A stretch of 64,000 nucleotides of DNA from Xylocopa sonorina (lineage: Eukaryota; Arthropoda; Insecta; Hymenoptera; Apidae), in assembly GCF_050948175.1 (NCBI RefSeq), contig NW_027490233.1:62001-126000 (forward strand), read 5' to 3'. The stretch's first letter is position 1; each line of letters opens with the position of its first letter. The position numbers and the translations under genes were made by a program. Below, one piece after another: positions 39,256-53,540 of this stretch. The notes under the pieces are model-generated. The model searched no databases. It saw only the letters and a list, made by a program, of their open reading frames with translations, and was not told the DNA's origin.

Positions 39256-40550
39256 CCAGACATCTGCAGACGCTGTTTCCTAGCAAGGAAGATTCGCATT
39301 TACATTCTTTTGAAGTGAATACGAGGCATACAGAACACTTCGCACTGAACATTATATCTTATCATGTAACATAGAAGTAAGATGCGATATCGCGCTTTAA
39401 GAAGCACTAGAACCCTATTGCCTCGAAGCGAAGATATCTGCAAAAGCTATTTCCTAGCATGGAAGTGTCGCATTTACATTCTTTTGAAGAGAGTTCGAGG
39501 TATACATGACACTTCGGTATGAATATTCTAACTTATCACGAATCATAGAAATGAGATGCGATATCGCGATCTGAGAAACATTAGAACTCTATTGCCTCGA
39601 CGCGTAGACATCTGCAGGCGCTATTTCCTAGCATGGAAGTGTCGCATTTACATTCTTTTGACGTGAATACGAGGTGTACATGACACTTCGCAATGAATAT
39701 TGTATCTCATCACGAAACATATAAATGAGTTGCGATATCGCGATTTAAGTAGCATTAGATCTCTATTGCTACGATACGTAGACATCTGCAAACGCTATTT
39801 CCTAGCAAGCAATAGTCGCATTTATATTCTTTTGAAGTGAATACGAGGTATACGTGACACTTCGCAATGAACATTATATATTATCATGTAACATAGAAGT
39901 GAGATGCGATATCGCGTTTTAAGAAGCATTAGAACCCTATTGCCTCGATGCGGAGATATCTGCAAACGCTATTTCCTAGCATGGAAGTGTCGCATTTACA
40001 TTCTTTTGAAGTGAATTCGAGGTATACATGACACTTCGCAATGAATATTATATCTTGTCATGAAACATAGAACAGAGATGCGATATGGCGACTTAAGTAG
40101 CATTAGAACTCTATTGCTACGATACGTAGACATCTGCAAACGCTATTTCCTAGCAAGCAATAGTCGCATTTACATTCGTTTGAAGTGAATACGAGGTATA
40201 CATGACACTTCGCAATGAACATTATATCTTATCATGAAACATGTAAATGGGATGCGATATCGCGATTTAAGTAGCATTAGAACTCTATTCCTACGATACG
40301 TAGACATCTGCAAACGCTATTTCCTAGGAAGGAATAGTCGCATTTACATTCTTTTGAAGTGAATACGAGGTATACATGACACTTCGCAATGAATATTATA
40401 TCTTATCACGTAACATAGAAATGAAATGCGACATCTCGTTTTAAGAAGCATTAGGAATCTATTGCCTCAATGCGGAGATATCTGCAAGGGCTATTTCCTA
40501 GCATGGAAATGTCGCATTTAGATTCTTTTGAAGTGAATTCGAGGTATAGA
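39256..40550. repeat. Junction block joining copy B to the right-hand family
   Basis: One additional monomer is found at about 39,256-39,430 (cgaagccagacatctgc, cagaacacttcgcactg). After it the order follows 21,226-21,700 and 25,365-26,280: gaagagagttcgagg, gagaaacattag, ttttgacgtgaatac, tattatatattatc, then the landmark gggctatttcc monomer near 40,489. It is a mosaic of blocks found elsewhere in the window. Confidence 0.8.
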
Positions 40551-42200
40551 TGACACTTCGGAATGAATATTATAACTTATCACGAAACATAGAAATGAGA
40601 TGCGATATCGCGATTTAAGTAGCATTAGAACTCTATTGCTACGAAACGTAGACATCTGCAAACGCTATTTCCTAGCAAGGAATTGTCGCATTTACATTCT
40701 TTTGAAGTGAATACGAGGTATACATGACATTTCGCAATGAATATTATATCTTATTACGAAACATAGAAATGAGATGTGATATCGCGATATAAGTAGCATT
40801 AGAAAGCTATTGCTACGATACGTAGACATCTGCAAACGCAATTTCCTAGCGAGGAAGATTCGCATTTACGTTCTTTTGAAGTGAATGCGAGGTATTCATG
40901 ACACTTCGCAACGAATATTCTTGCTTATCACGAAACATAGAAATGAGATGCGATATCGCGATTTAAGTAGCACTAGAACTCTATTGCTACGAAACGTAGA
41001 CATCTGCAAACGCTATTTCCTAGCAACGAATTGTCGCATTTACATTCTTCTGAAGTGAATACAAGGTATACATCACCATTCGCAATGAATATTCTTGCTT
41101 ATCACGAAACATAGATGTGAGATGCGATATCGCGATTTAAGTAGCATTAGAACTCTATTGCTACGATACGTAGACATCTGCAAACGCTATTTCCTAGCAA
41201 GGAATAGTCGCATTTACATTCTTTTGAAGTGAATACGAGGTATACATGACACATCGCAATGAATATTATATCTTATCACGAAATATATAAATGAGGTGTC
41301 ATATCGCGATTAAAGTAGCATTAGAACTCTATTGCTACGATACGTAGACATCTGCAAACGCTATTTCCTAGCAAGCAATAGTCGCATTTACATTCTTTTG
41401 AAGTGAATACGAGGTACACATGACACTTCGCAATGAACATTATATCTTATCACGAAACATGTAAATGGGATGCTTTATCGGGATTTAAGTAGCATTAGAA
41501 CTCTATTCCTACGATACGTAGACATCTGCAAACGCTAATTCCTAGCAAGGAATAGTCGCATTACATTCTTTTGAAGTGAATACGAGGTATACATGACACT
41601 TCGCAATGAATATTATATCTTATCACGTAACATAGAAATGAAATGCGACATCTCGTTTTAAGAAGCATTAGGAATCTATTGCCTCAATGCGGAGATATCT
41701 GCAAGGGCTATTTCCTAGCATGGAAATGTCGCATTTAGATTCTTTTGAAGTGAATTCGAGGTATACATGACACTTCGGAATGAATATTATAACTCATCAC
41801 GAAACATAGAAATGAGATGCGATATCGCGATTTAAGTAGCATCAGATCTCTATTGCTACGAAACGTAGACATCTGCAAAACGCTATTTCCTACCAAGGAA
41901 TTGTCGCATTTACATTCTTTTTGAAGTGAATACGAGGGTATACATGACACTTCGCAATGAATATTATATCTTATTACGAAACATAGAAGTGAGATGTGAT
42001 ATCGCGATATAAGTAGCATTAGAAAGCTATTGCTACGATGCGTTAGACATCTGCAAACGCAATTTCCTAGCGAGAAGTTTCGCATTTACGTTCTTTTGAA
42101 GTGAATGCGAGGTATTCATGACACTTCGCAACGAATATTCTTGCTTATCACGATACATAGAAATGACATGCGACATCTCGTTTTAAGAAGCATTAGGAAT
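40551..42200. repeat. Start of the right-hand satellite family
   Basis: From here most monomers carry gcatttac preceded by gaatagtc or gaattgtc instead of gaagtgtc, and new variants tattcttgcttatcacg, gaggtgtcatatcg and cttattacgaaac appear. Landmark gggctatttcc monomers lie near 40,489, 41,704 and 42,230. About 40,700-41,760 has the partial copy at 32,700-33,760. No genes were seen. Confidence 0.87.
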
Positions 42201-44190
42201 ATATTGCCTCAATGCGGAGATATCTGCAAGGGCTATTTCCTAGCATGGAAATGTCGCATTTAGATTCTTTTGAAGTGAATTCAAGGTATACATGACACTT
42301 CGGAATGAATATTATAACTTATCACGAAACATAGAAATGAGATGCGATATCGCGATTTAAGTAGCATCAGAACTCTATTGCTACGAAACGTAGACATCTA
42401 CAAACGCAATTTCCTAGCGAGGAGGATTCGCATTTACGTTCTTCTGAAGTGGAATACGAGGTATACATGACACTTCGCAATGAACATTATATCTTATCAC
42501 GAAACATGCAAATGGGATGCGATATCGCGATTTAAGTAGCATTAGAACTCTATACCTACGATACGTAGACATCTGCAAACGCTATTTCCTAGCAAGGAAT
42601 AGTCGCATTTACATTCTTTTGAAGTGAATACAAGGTATACTTGACCATTCGCAATGAATATTCTTGCTTATCACGAAACATAGAAATGAGATGCTTAATC
42701 GCGATTTAAGTAGCCATAGAACTATATTGCTATGATACGTAGACATCTGCAAACGCTATTTCCTAGCAAGGAATAGTCGCATTTGCATTCTTTTGAAGTG
42801 AATACGAGGTATACATGACACTTCGCAATGAATATTATATCTTATCACGAAATATATAAATGAGGTGTCATATCGCGATTTAAGTAGCATTAGAACTCTA
42901 TTGCTACGATACGTAGACATCTGCAAACGCTATTTCCTAGCAAGCAATAGTCGCATTTACATTTCTTTTGAAGTGAGTACGAGGTATACATGACACTTCG
43001 CAATGAACATTATATCTTATCACGTAACATAGAAATGAGATGCTATATCGCGATTTAAGTAGCATTAGAACTCTATTGCTACGATACGTAGACATCTGCA
43101 AACGCTATTTCGTAGCAAGGAATTGTCGCATTTACATTCTTTTGAGTGAATACGAGGTATACATTGACACTTCGTCGATGAATATTATATCTTATCACGA
43201 ACATATAAATGAGATGCGATATCGCGATTTAAGTAGCATTAGAACTCTATTGCTACGATACGTAGACGACTGAATACGCCATTTCCTAGCAAAGAAGTGT
43301 CGCATTTACATCGTTTGGAGGGAATACGAGGTATGCATGACACTCGCAATGGATATTATATCTTATCATGAAAAAAGATGAGAGATGCGATATCGGGTTC
43401 TAAGAAGCATTAGATCTCTATGGCCCTTGATGCGGAGACATCTGCAAACGCTATCTCCCTAGCATGGAAGTGTCGCATTACATTCTTTTCAAGTGAATAC
43501 AAGGTATACATGACCATTCGCAATGAATATTCTTGCTTATCACGATAACATAGAAATGAGATGCTATATCGCGATTTAAGTAGCATTAGAACTCTATTGC
43601 TACGATACGTAGACATCTGCAAACGCTATTTCCTAGCTAGGAATAGTCGCATTTACATTCTTTTGAAGTGAATACGAGGTGTACATGACACTTCGCAATG
43701 AATATTATATCTTATCACGAAATATATAAATGAGGTGTCATATCTCTGATTTAAGTAGCATTAGAACTCTATTGCTACGATACGTAGACATCTGCAAACG
43801 CTATTTCCTAGCAAGCAATAGTCGCCTTTACATTCTTTTGAAGTGAATACGAGGTATACATGACACTTCGCAATGAACATTATATCTTATCACGAAATAT
43901 ATAAATGGGATGCGATATCGCGATATAAGTAGCATTAGAACTCTATTCCTACGATACGTAGACATCTGCAAACGCTATTTCCTAGCAAGCAATAGTCGCA
44001 TTTTACATTCTTTTGAAGTGAATACGAGGTATACATGACACTTCGCAATGAATATTATATCTTATCACGTAACAATAGAAATAGAAATTGCGACATCTCG
44101 TTTTAAGAAGCATTAGGAATCTATTGCCTCAATGCGGAGATATACTGCAAGGGCTATTTCCTAGCATGGAAATGTCGCATTTAGATCTTT
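41870..44190. other. Indel-rich patch, probable low-accuracy assembly
   Basis: About 25 one- to few-base insertions or deletions crowd into 2.3 kb of otherwise length-stable array. Examples are gcaaaacgc (41,875), ttctttttgaag (41,914), cgagggtatac (41,935), gcgttagac (42,040), atttcttttg (42,961), ttcgtcgatg (43,170), ggcccttgatg (43,423), gataacatag (43,545), atctctgattt (43,743) and atatactgcaag (44,141). The paralogous stretch at about 47,400-48,900 lacks nearly all of them. Many look like homopolymer or base-skipping errors of unpolished long reads. Real decay is possible but less likely. Confidence 0.75.
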
Positions 44191-46700
44191 TGAACTGAAT
44201 TCGAGGTATACATGACACTTCGGAATGAATATTATAACTTATCACGAAACATAGAAATGAGATGCGATATCGCGATTTAAGTAGCATCAGAAATCTATTG
44301 CTACGAAACGTAGACATCTGCAAACGCTATTTCCTAGCAAGGAATTGTCGCATTTACATTCTTTTGAAGCGAATACGAGGTATACATGACACTTCGCAAT
44401 GAATATTATATCTTATTACGAAACATAGAAATGAGATGTGATATCGCGATATAAGTAGCATTAGAAAGCTATAGCTACGATACGTAGACATCTGCAAACG
44501 CAATATCCTAGCGAGGAAGATTCGCATTTACGTTCTTTTGAAGTGAATGCGAGGTATTCATGACACTTCGCAACGAATATTCTTGCTTATCACGAAACAT
44601 AGAAATGAGATGCGATATCGCGTTTTAAGTAGCACTAGAACTCTATTGCTACGAAACGTAGACATCTGCAAACGCTATTTCCTAGCAAGGAATTGTCGCA
44701 TTTACATTCTTTTGAAGTGAATACGAGGTATACATGACACTTCGCGATGAATATTATATCTTATCACGAAACATATAAATGAGATGCGATATCGCGATTT
44801 AACTAGCATTAGATCTCTATTGCTACGATACGTAGACATCTGAAAACGCTAATTCCTAGCAAGGAATAGTCGCATTTACATTCTTTTGAAGTGAATACGA
44901 GGTATACATGACACTTCGCAATGAATATTATACCTTATCACGTAACATAGAAATGAAATGCGACATCTCGTTTTAAGAAGCATTAGGAATCTATTGCCTC
45001 AATGCGGAGATATCTGCAAGGGCTATTTCCTAGCATGGAAATGTCGCATTTAGATTCTTTTGAAGTGAATTCGAGGTATACATGACACTTCGGAATGAAT
45101 ATTATAACTTATCACGAAACATAGAAATGAGATGCGATATCGCGATTTAAGTAGCATCAGAACTCTATTGCTACGAAACGTAGACATCTGCAAACGCTAT
45201 TTCCTAGCAAGGAATTGTCGCATTTACATTCTTTTGAAGTGAATACGAGGTATACATGACACTTCGCAATGAATATTATATCTTATTACGAAACATAGAA
45301 ATGAATGTGATATCGCGATATAAGTAGCATTAGAACTCTATTCCTACGATACGTAGACATCTGCAAACGCTATTTCCTAGGAAGGAATAGTCGCATTTAC
45401 ATTCTTTTGAAGTGAATACTAGGTATACTTGACACTTCGCAATGAATATTATATCTTATTACGAAACATAGAAATGAATGTGTTATCGCGATATAAGTAG
45501 CATTAGAAAGCTATTGCTACGATACGTAGACATCTGCAAACGCAATTTCCTAGCGAGGAAGTTTCGCATTTACGTTCTTTTGAAGTGAATGCGAGATATT
45601 CATGACACTTCGCAACGAATATTCTTGCTTATCACGATACATAGAAATGACATGCGACATCTCGTTTTAAGAAGCATTAGGAATATATTGCCTCAATGCG
45701 GAGATATCTGCAAGGGCTATTTCCTAGCATGGAAATGTCGCATTTAGATTCTTTTGAAGTGAATTCGAGGTATACATGACACTTCGCAATGAATATTATA
45801 TCTTATCACGAAACATGTAAATGGGATGCGATATCGCGATTTAAGTAGCATTAGAACTCTATTCCTACGATACGTAGACATCTGCAAACGCTATTTCCTA
45901 GCAAGGAATAGTTGCATTTACATTCTTTTGAAGTGAATACAAGGTATACATGACCATTCGCAATGAATATTCTTGCTTATCACGAAACATAGGAATGAGA
46001 TGCGATATCGCGATTTAAGTAGCATTATAACTCTATTGCTACGATACGTAGACATCTGCAAACGCTATTTCCTAGCAAGGAATAGTCGCATTTACATTCT
46101 TTTGAAGTGAATACGAGGTATACATGACACTTCGCGATGAATATTATAACTTATCACGAAACATAGAAATGAGATGCGATATCGCGATTTAAGTAGCAAT
46201 AGAGCTCTATTGCTACGATACGTAGACATCTGCAAACGCTATTTCCTAGCAAGGAATAGTCGCATTTACATCCTTTTGAAGTGAATACGAGGTATACATG
46301 ACACTTCGCAATGAATATTATATCTTATCACGAAATATATAAATGAGGTGTCATATCGCGATTTAAGTAGCATTAGAAATCTATTGCTACGATACGTAGA
46401 CATCTGCAAACGCTATTTCCTAGCAAGGAATAGTTGCATTTACATTCTTTTGAAGTGAATACAAGGTATACATGACCATTCGCAATGAATATTCTTGCTT
46501 ATCACGAAACATAGGAATGAGATGCGATATCGCGATTTAAGTAGCATTAGAACTCTATTGCTACGATACGTAGACATCTGCAAACGCTATTTCCTAGCAA
46601 GGAATAGTCGCATTTACATTCTTTTGAAGTGAATACAAGGTATACTTGACCATTCGCAATGAATATTCTTGCTTATCACGAAACATAGAAATGAGATGCG
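42200..46700. repeat. Segmental duplication of about 4.5 kb, left copy
   Basis: This stretch recurs at about 47,200-51,800. The offset begins near 5,050 bp (cttctgaagt at 42,441/47,491), falls to 4,700 (gacgactgaatacgcc at 43,265/47,965) because two monomers near 42,560-42,900 are present only here, and returns to about 5,219 (gagctctattgc at 46,202/51,421) because about three monomers present at 50,020-50,545 are missing here near 45,330. All steps are close to whole monomers. Confidence 0.85.
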
Positions 46701-47200
46701 ATATCGCGATTTAAGTAGCATTAGAACTATATTGCTATGATACGTAGACATCTGCAAACGCTATTTCCTAGCAAGGAATAGTCGCATTTGCATTCTTTTG
46801 AAGTGAATACGAGGTATACATGACACTTCGCAATGAATATTATATCTTATCACGAAATATATAAATGAGGTGTCATATCGCGATTAAAGTAGCATTAGAA
46901 CTCTATTGCTACGATACGTAGACATCTGCAAACGCTATTTCCTAGCAAGCAATAGTCGCATTTACATTCTTTTGAAGTGAATACGAGGTACACATGACAC
47001 TTCGCAATGAACATTATATCTTATCACGAAACATGTAAATGGGATGCTTTATCGGGATTTAAGTAGCATTAGAACTCTATTCCTACGATACGTAGACATC
47101 TGCAAACGCAATTTCCTAGCGAGGAAGTTTCGCATTTACGTTCTTTTGAAGTGAATGCGAGGTATTCATGACACTTCGCAACGAATATTCTTGCTTATCA
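46701..47200. repeat. Spacer monomers between the two copies
   Basis: About three monomers match 41,160-41,500, sharing the distinctive atgctttatcggg variant (41,471 and 47,044), gaggtacacatgac and catgtaaatggg. This suggests that the duplicated unit included sequence left of 42,200 before later rearrangement. Confidence 0.78.
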
Positions 47201-50200
47201 CGATACATAGAAATGACATGCGACATCTCGTTTTAAGAAGCATTAGGAATATATTGCCTCAATGCGGAGATATCTGCAAGGGCTATTTCCTAGCATGGAA
47301 ATGTCGCATTTAGATTCTTTTGAAGTGAATTCAAGGTATACATGACACTTCGGAATGAATATTATAACTTATCACGAAACATAGAAATGAGATGCGATAT
47401 CGCGATTTAAGTAGCATCAGAACTCTATTGCTACGAAACGTAGACATCTACAAACGCAATTTCCTAGCGAGGAGGATTCGCATTTACGTTCTTCTGAAGT
47501 GAATACGAGGTATACATGACACTTCGCAATGAACATTATATCTTATCACGAAACATGCAAATGGGATGCGATATCGCGATTTAAGTAGCATTAGAACTCT
47601 ATTGCTACGATACGTAGACATCTGCAAACGCTATTTCCTAGCAAGCAATAGTCGCATTTACATTCTTTTGAAGTGAGTACGAGGTATACATGACACTTCG
47701 CAATGAACATTATATCTTATCACGTAACATAGAAATGAGATGCTATATCGCGATTTAAGTAGCATTAGAACTCTATTGCTACGATACGTAGACATCTGCA
47801 AACGCTATTTCGTAGCAAGGAATTGTCGCATTTACATTCTTTTGAAGTGAATACGAGGTATACATGACACTTCGCGATGAATATTATATCTTATCACGAA
47901 ACATATAAATGAGATGCGATATCGCGATTTAAGTAGCATTAGAACTCTATTGCTACGATACGTAGACGACTGAATACGCCATTTCCTAGCAAAGAAGTGT
48001 CGCATTTACATTCGTTTGGAGGGAATACGAGGTATGCATGACACTTCGCAATGGATATTATATCTTATCATGAAAAAAAGATGAGAGATGCGATATCGGG
48101 TTCTAAGAAGCATTAGATCTCTATGGCCTTGATGCGGAGACATCTGCAAACGCTATCTCCTAGCATGGAAGTGTCGCATTTACATTCTTTTCAAGTGAAT
48201 ACAAGGTATACATGACCATTCGCAATGAATATTCTTGCTTATCACGAAACATAGAAATGAGATGCTATATCGCGATTTAAGTAGCATTAGAACTCTATTG
48301 CTACGATACGTAGACATCTGCAAACGCTATTTCCTAGCTAGGAATAGTCGCATTTACATTCTTTTGAAGTGAATACGAGGTGTACATGACACTTCGCAAT
48401 GAATATTATATCTTATCACGAAATATATAAATGAGGTGTCATATCTCGATTTAAGTAGCATTAGAACTCTATTGCTACGATACGTAGACATCTGCAAACG
48501 CTATTTCCTAGCAAGCAATAGTCGCCTTTACATTCTTTTGAAGTGAATACGAGGTATACATGACACTTCGCAATGAACATTATATCTTATCACGAAATAT
48601 ATAAATGGGATGCGATATCGCGATATAAGTAGCATTAGAACTCTATTCCTACGATACGTAGACATCTGCAAACGCTATTTCCTAGCAAGCAATAGTCGCA
48701 TTTACATTCTTTTGAAGTGAATACGAGGTATACATGACACTTCGCAATGAATATTATATCTTATCACGTAACATAGAAATGAAATTGCGACATCTCGTTT
48801 TAAGAAGCATTAGGAATCTATTGCCTCAATGCGGAGATATCTGCAAGGGCTATTTCCTAGCATGGAAATGTCGCATTTAGATTCTTTTGAACTGAATTCG
48901 AGGTATACATGACACTTCGGAATGAATATTATAACTTATCACGAAACATAGAAATGAGATGCGATATCGCGATTTAAGTAGCATCAGAAATCTATTGCTA
49001 CGAAACGTAGACATCTGCAAACGCTATTTCCTAGCAAGGAATTGTCGCATTTACATTCTTTTGAAGCGAATACGAGGTATACATGACACTTCGCAATGAA
49101 TATTATATCTTATTACGAAACATAGAAATGAGATGTGATATCGCGATATAAGTAGCATTAGAAAGCTATAGCTACGATACGTAGACATCTGCAAACGCAA
49201 TATCCTAGCGAGGAAGATTCGCATTTACGTTCTTTTGAAGTGAATGCGAGGTATTCATGACACTTCGCAACGAATATTCTTGCTTATCACGAAACATAGA
49301 AATGAGATGCGATATCGCGTTTTAAGTAGCACTAGAACTCTATTGCTACGAAACGTAGACATCTGCAAACGCTATTTCCTAGCAAGGAATTGTCGCATTT
49401 ACATTCTTTTGAAGTGAATACGAGGTATACATGACACTTCGCGATGAATATTATATCTTATCACGAAACATATAAATGAGATGCGATATCGCGATTTAAC
49501 TAGCATTAGATCTCTATTGCTACGATACGTAGACATCTGAAAACGCTAATTCCTAGCAAGGAATAGTCGCATTTACATTCTTTTGAAGTGAATACGAGGT
49601 ATACATGACACTTCGCAATGAATATTATACCTTATCACGTAACATAGAAATGAAATGCGACATCTCGTTTTAAGAAGCATTAGGAATCTATTGCCTCAAT
49701 GCGGAGATATCTGCAAGGGCTATTTCCTAGCATGGAAATGTCGCATTTAGATTCTTTTGAAGTGAATTCGAGGTATACATGACACTTCGGAATGAATATT
49801 ATAACTTATCACGAAACATAGAAATGAGATGCGATATCGCGATTTAAGTAGCATCAGAACTCTATTGCTACGAAACGTAGACATCTGCAAACGCTATTTC
49901 CTAGCAAGGAATTGTCGCATTTACATTCTTTTGAAGTGAATACGAGGTATACATGACACTTCGCAATGAATATTATATCTTATTACGAAACATAGAAATG
50001 AATGTGATATCGCGATATAAGTAGCATTAGAAAGCTATTGCTACGATACGTAGACATCTGCAAACGCAATTTCCTAGCGAGGAAGTTTCGCATTTACGTT
50101 CTTTTGAAGTGAATGCGAGATATTCATGACACTTCGCAACGAATATTCTTGCTTATCACGATACATAGAAATGACATGCGACATCTCGTTTTAAGAAGCA

Positions 50201-51800
50201 TTAGGAATATATTGCCTCAATGCGGAGATATCTGCAAGGGCTATTTCCTAGCATGGAAATGTCGCATTTAGATTCTTTTGAAGTGAATTCGAGGTATACA
50301 TGACACTTCGGAATGAATATTATAACTTATCACGAAACATAGAAATGAGATGCGATATCGCGATATAAGTAGCATCAGAACTCTATTGCTACGAAACGTA
50401 GACATCTGCAAACGCAATTTCCTAGCGAGGAGGATTCGCATTTACGTTCTTCTGAAGTGAATACGAGGTATACATGACACTTCGCAATGAACATTATATC
50501 TTATCACGAAACATGCAAATGGGATGCGATATCGCGATTTAAGTAGCATTAGAACTCTATTCCTACGATACGTAGACATCTGCAAACGCTATTTCCTAGC
50601 AAGGAATAGTCGCATTTACATTCTTTTGAAGTGAATACTAGGTATACTTGACACTTCGCAATGAATATTATATCTTATTACGAAACATAGAAATGAATGT
50701 GTTATCGCGATATAAGTAGCATTAGAAAGCTATTGCTACGATACGTAGACATCTGCAAACGCAATTTCCTAGCGAGGAAGTTTCGCATTTACGTTCTTTT
50801 GAAGTGAATGCGAGATATTCATGACACTTCGCAACGAATATTCTTGCTTATCACGATACATAGAAATGACATGCGACATCTCGTTTTAAGAAGCATTAGG
50901 AATATATTGCCTCAATGCGGAGATATCTGCAAGGGCTATTTCCTAGCATGGAAATGTCGCATTTAGATTCTTTTGAAGTGAATTCGAGGTATACATGACA
51001 CTTCGCAATGAATATTATATCTTATCACGAAACATGTAAATGGGATGCGATATCGCGATTTAAGTAGCATTAGAACTCTATTCCTACGATACGTAGACAT
51101 CTGCAAACGCTATTTCCTAGCAAGGAATAGTTGCATTTACATTCTTTTGAAGTGAATACAAGGTATACATGACCATTCGCAATGAATATTCTTGCTTATC
51201 ACGAAACATAGGAATGAGATGCGATATCGCGATTTAAGTAGCATTAGAACTCTATTGCTACGATACGTAGACATCTGCAAACGCTATTTCCTAGCAAGGA
51301 ATAGTCGCATTTACATTCTTTTGAAGTGAATACGAGGTATACATGACACTTCGCGATGAATATTATAACTTATCACGAAACATAGAAATGAGATGCGATA
51401 TCGCGATTTAAGTAGCAATAGAGCTCTATTGCTACGATACGTAGACATCTGCAAACGCTATTTCCTAGCAAGGAATAGTCGCATTTACATCCTTTTGAAG
51501 TGAATACGAGGTATACATGACACTTCGCAATGAATATTATATCTTATCACGAAATATATAAATGAGGTGTCATATCGCGATTTAAGTAGCATTAGAAATC
51601 TATTGCTACGATACGTAGACATCTGCAAACGCTATTTCCTAGCAAGGAATAGTTGCATTTACATTCTTTTGAAGTGAATACAAGGTATACATGACCATTC
51701 GCAATGAATATTCTTGCTTATCACGAAACATAGGAATGAGATGCGATATCGCGATTTAAGTAGCATTAGAACTCTATTGCTACGATACGTAGACATCTGC
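47201..51800. repeat. Segmental duplication of about 4.6 kb, right copy
   Basis: This is the clean counterpart of 42,200-46,700, with landmark monomers near 47,279, 48,844, 49,706, 50,236 and 50,929. Shared private variants include gaaattgcgacatctcg (48,783), gctatagctacg (49,167), gaatgtgatatcg and gaatgtgttatcg 2-bp-deleted forms, and gcaatagagctc. Because 47,400-48,900 has few indels, it can serve as the reference for judging the noisy left copy. Confidence 0.87.
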
Positions 51801-53540
51801 AAACGCTATTTCCTAGCAAGGAATAGTCGCATTTACATTCTTTTGAAGTGAATACGAGGTATACATGACACTTCGCGATGAATATTATAACTTATCACGA
51901 AACATAGAAATGAGATGCGATATCGCGATATAAGTAGCATTAGAAAGCTACTGCTACGATACGTAGACATCTGCAAACGCAATTTCCTAGCGAGGAAGAT
52001 TCGCATTTACGTTCCTTTGAAGTGAATGCGAGGTATTCATGACACTTCGCAATGGACATTATATGTTATCATGAAACATAGAAGTGAGATGCGATATCGC
52101 GTTTTAAGAAGCATTAGAACTCTATTGCTACGAAACGTAGACATCTGCAAACGCTATTTCCTAGCAAGGAATAGTCGCATTTACATTCTTTTGAAGTGAA
52201 TACGAGGTATACATGACACTTCGCAATGAATATTATATCTTATTACGAAACATAGAAATGAGATGTGATATCGCGATATAAGTAGCATTAGAAAGCTATT
52301 GCTACGATACGTAGACGACTGAATACGCCATTTCCTAGCAAAGATGTGTCGCATTTACATTCGTTTGGAGAGAATACGAGGTATACATGACACTTCGCAA
52401 TGAATATTATATCTTATCATGAAAAAAAGATGAGAGATGCGATATCGCGTTCTAAGAAGCATTAGATCTCTATGGCCTTGATGCGGAGACACCTGCAAAC
52501 GCAATTTCCTAGCATGGAAGTGTCGCATTTACATTCTTTTCAAGTGAATACAAGGTATACATGACCATTCGCAATGAATATTCTTGCTTATCACGAAACA
52601 TAGAAATGAGATGCGATATCGCGATTTAAGTAGCATTAGAACTCTATTGCTACGATACGTAGACATCTGCAAACGCTATTTCCCAGCAAGGAATAGTCGC
52701 ATTTACATTCTTTTGAAGTGAATACGAGGTATACATGACACTTCGCAATGAATATTATATCTTATCACGAAATATATAAATGAGGTGTAATATCGCGATT
52801 TAAGTAGCATTAGAACTCTATTGCTACGATACGTAGACATCTGCAAACGCTATTTCCTAGCAAGCAATAGTCGCATTTACATTCTTTTGAAGTGAATACG
52901 AGGTATACATGACACTTCGCAATGAATATTATATCTTAGCACGAAACATGTAAATGGGATGCGATATCGCGATTTAAGTAGCATTAGAACTCTATTCCTA
53001 CGATACGTAGACATCTGCAAACGCTATTTCCTAGCAAGGAATAGTTGCATTTACATTCTTTTGAAGTGAATACAAGGTATACATGACCATTCGCAATGAA
53101 TATTCTTGCTTATCACGAAGCAAGTAAATGGGATGCGATATCGCGATTTAAGTAGCATTAGAACTCTATTCCTACGATACGTAGACATCTGCAAACGCTA
53201 TTTCCTAGCAAGGAATAGTCGCATTTAGATTCTTTTGAAGTGAATACAAGGTATACATGACCATTCGCAATGAATATTCTTGCTTATCACGAAACATAGA
53301 AATGAGATGCGATATCGCGATTTAAGTAGCATTAGAACTCTATTGCTACGATACGTAGACATCTGCAAACGCTATTTCCTAGCAAGGAATAGTCGCATTT
53401 ACATCCTTTTGAAGTGAATACGAGGTATACATGACACTTCGCAATGAATATTATATCTTATCACGAAATATATAAATGAGGTGTCATATCGCGATTTAAG
53501 TAGCATTAGAACTCTATTGCTACGATACGTAGACATCTGC
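51801..53540. repeat. Right-hand-family block copied at 56.7-57.9 kb and 61.6-62.6 kb
   Basis: The part around gacgactgaatacgcc (52,314), the A7 monomer (52,421) and ggagacacctgc (52,485) recurs at an offset of 4,870 bp (57,184). The part from about 52,540, with tatcttagcacg (52,931/61,976) and cacgaagcaagtaaatggg (53,114/62,159), recurs at an offset of 9,045 bp. The block is therefore a mosaic source or product of at least two amplifications. Confidence 0.85.

Noticed and set aside
41870..44190. A distinct, rapidly evolving satellite subfamily
   Set aside because: The variants are mostly isolated single-base indels on top of monomers otherwise matching 47.4-48.9 kb, a pattern better explained by sequencing error.
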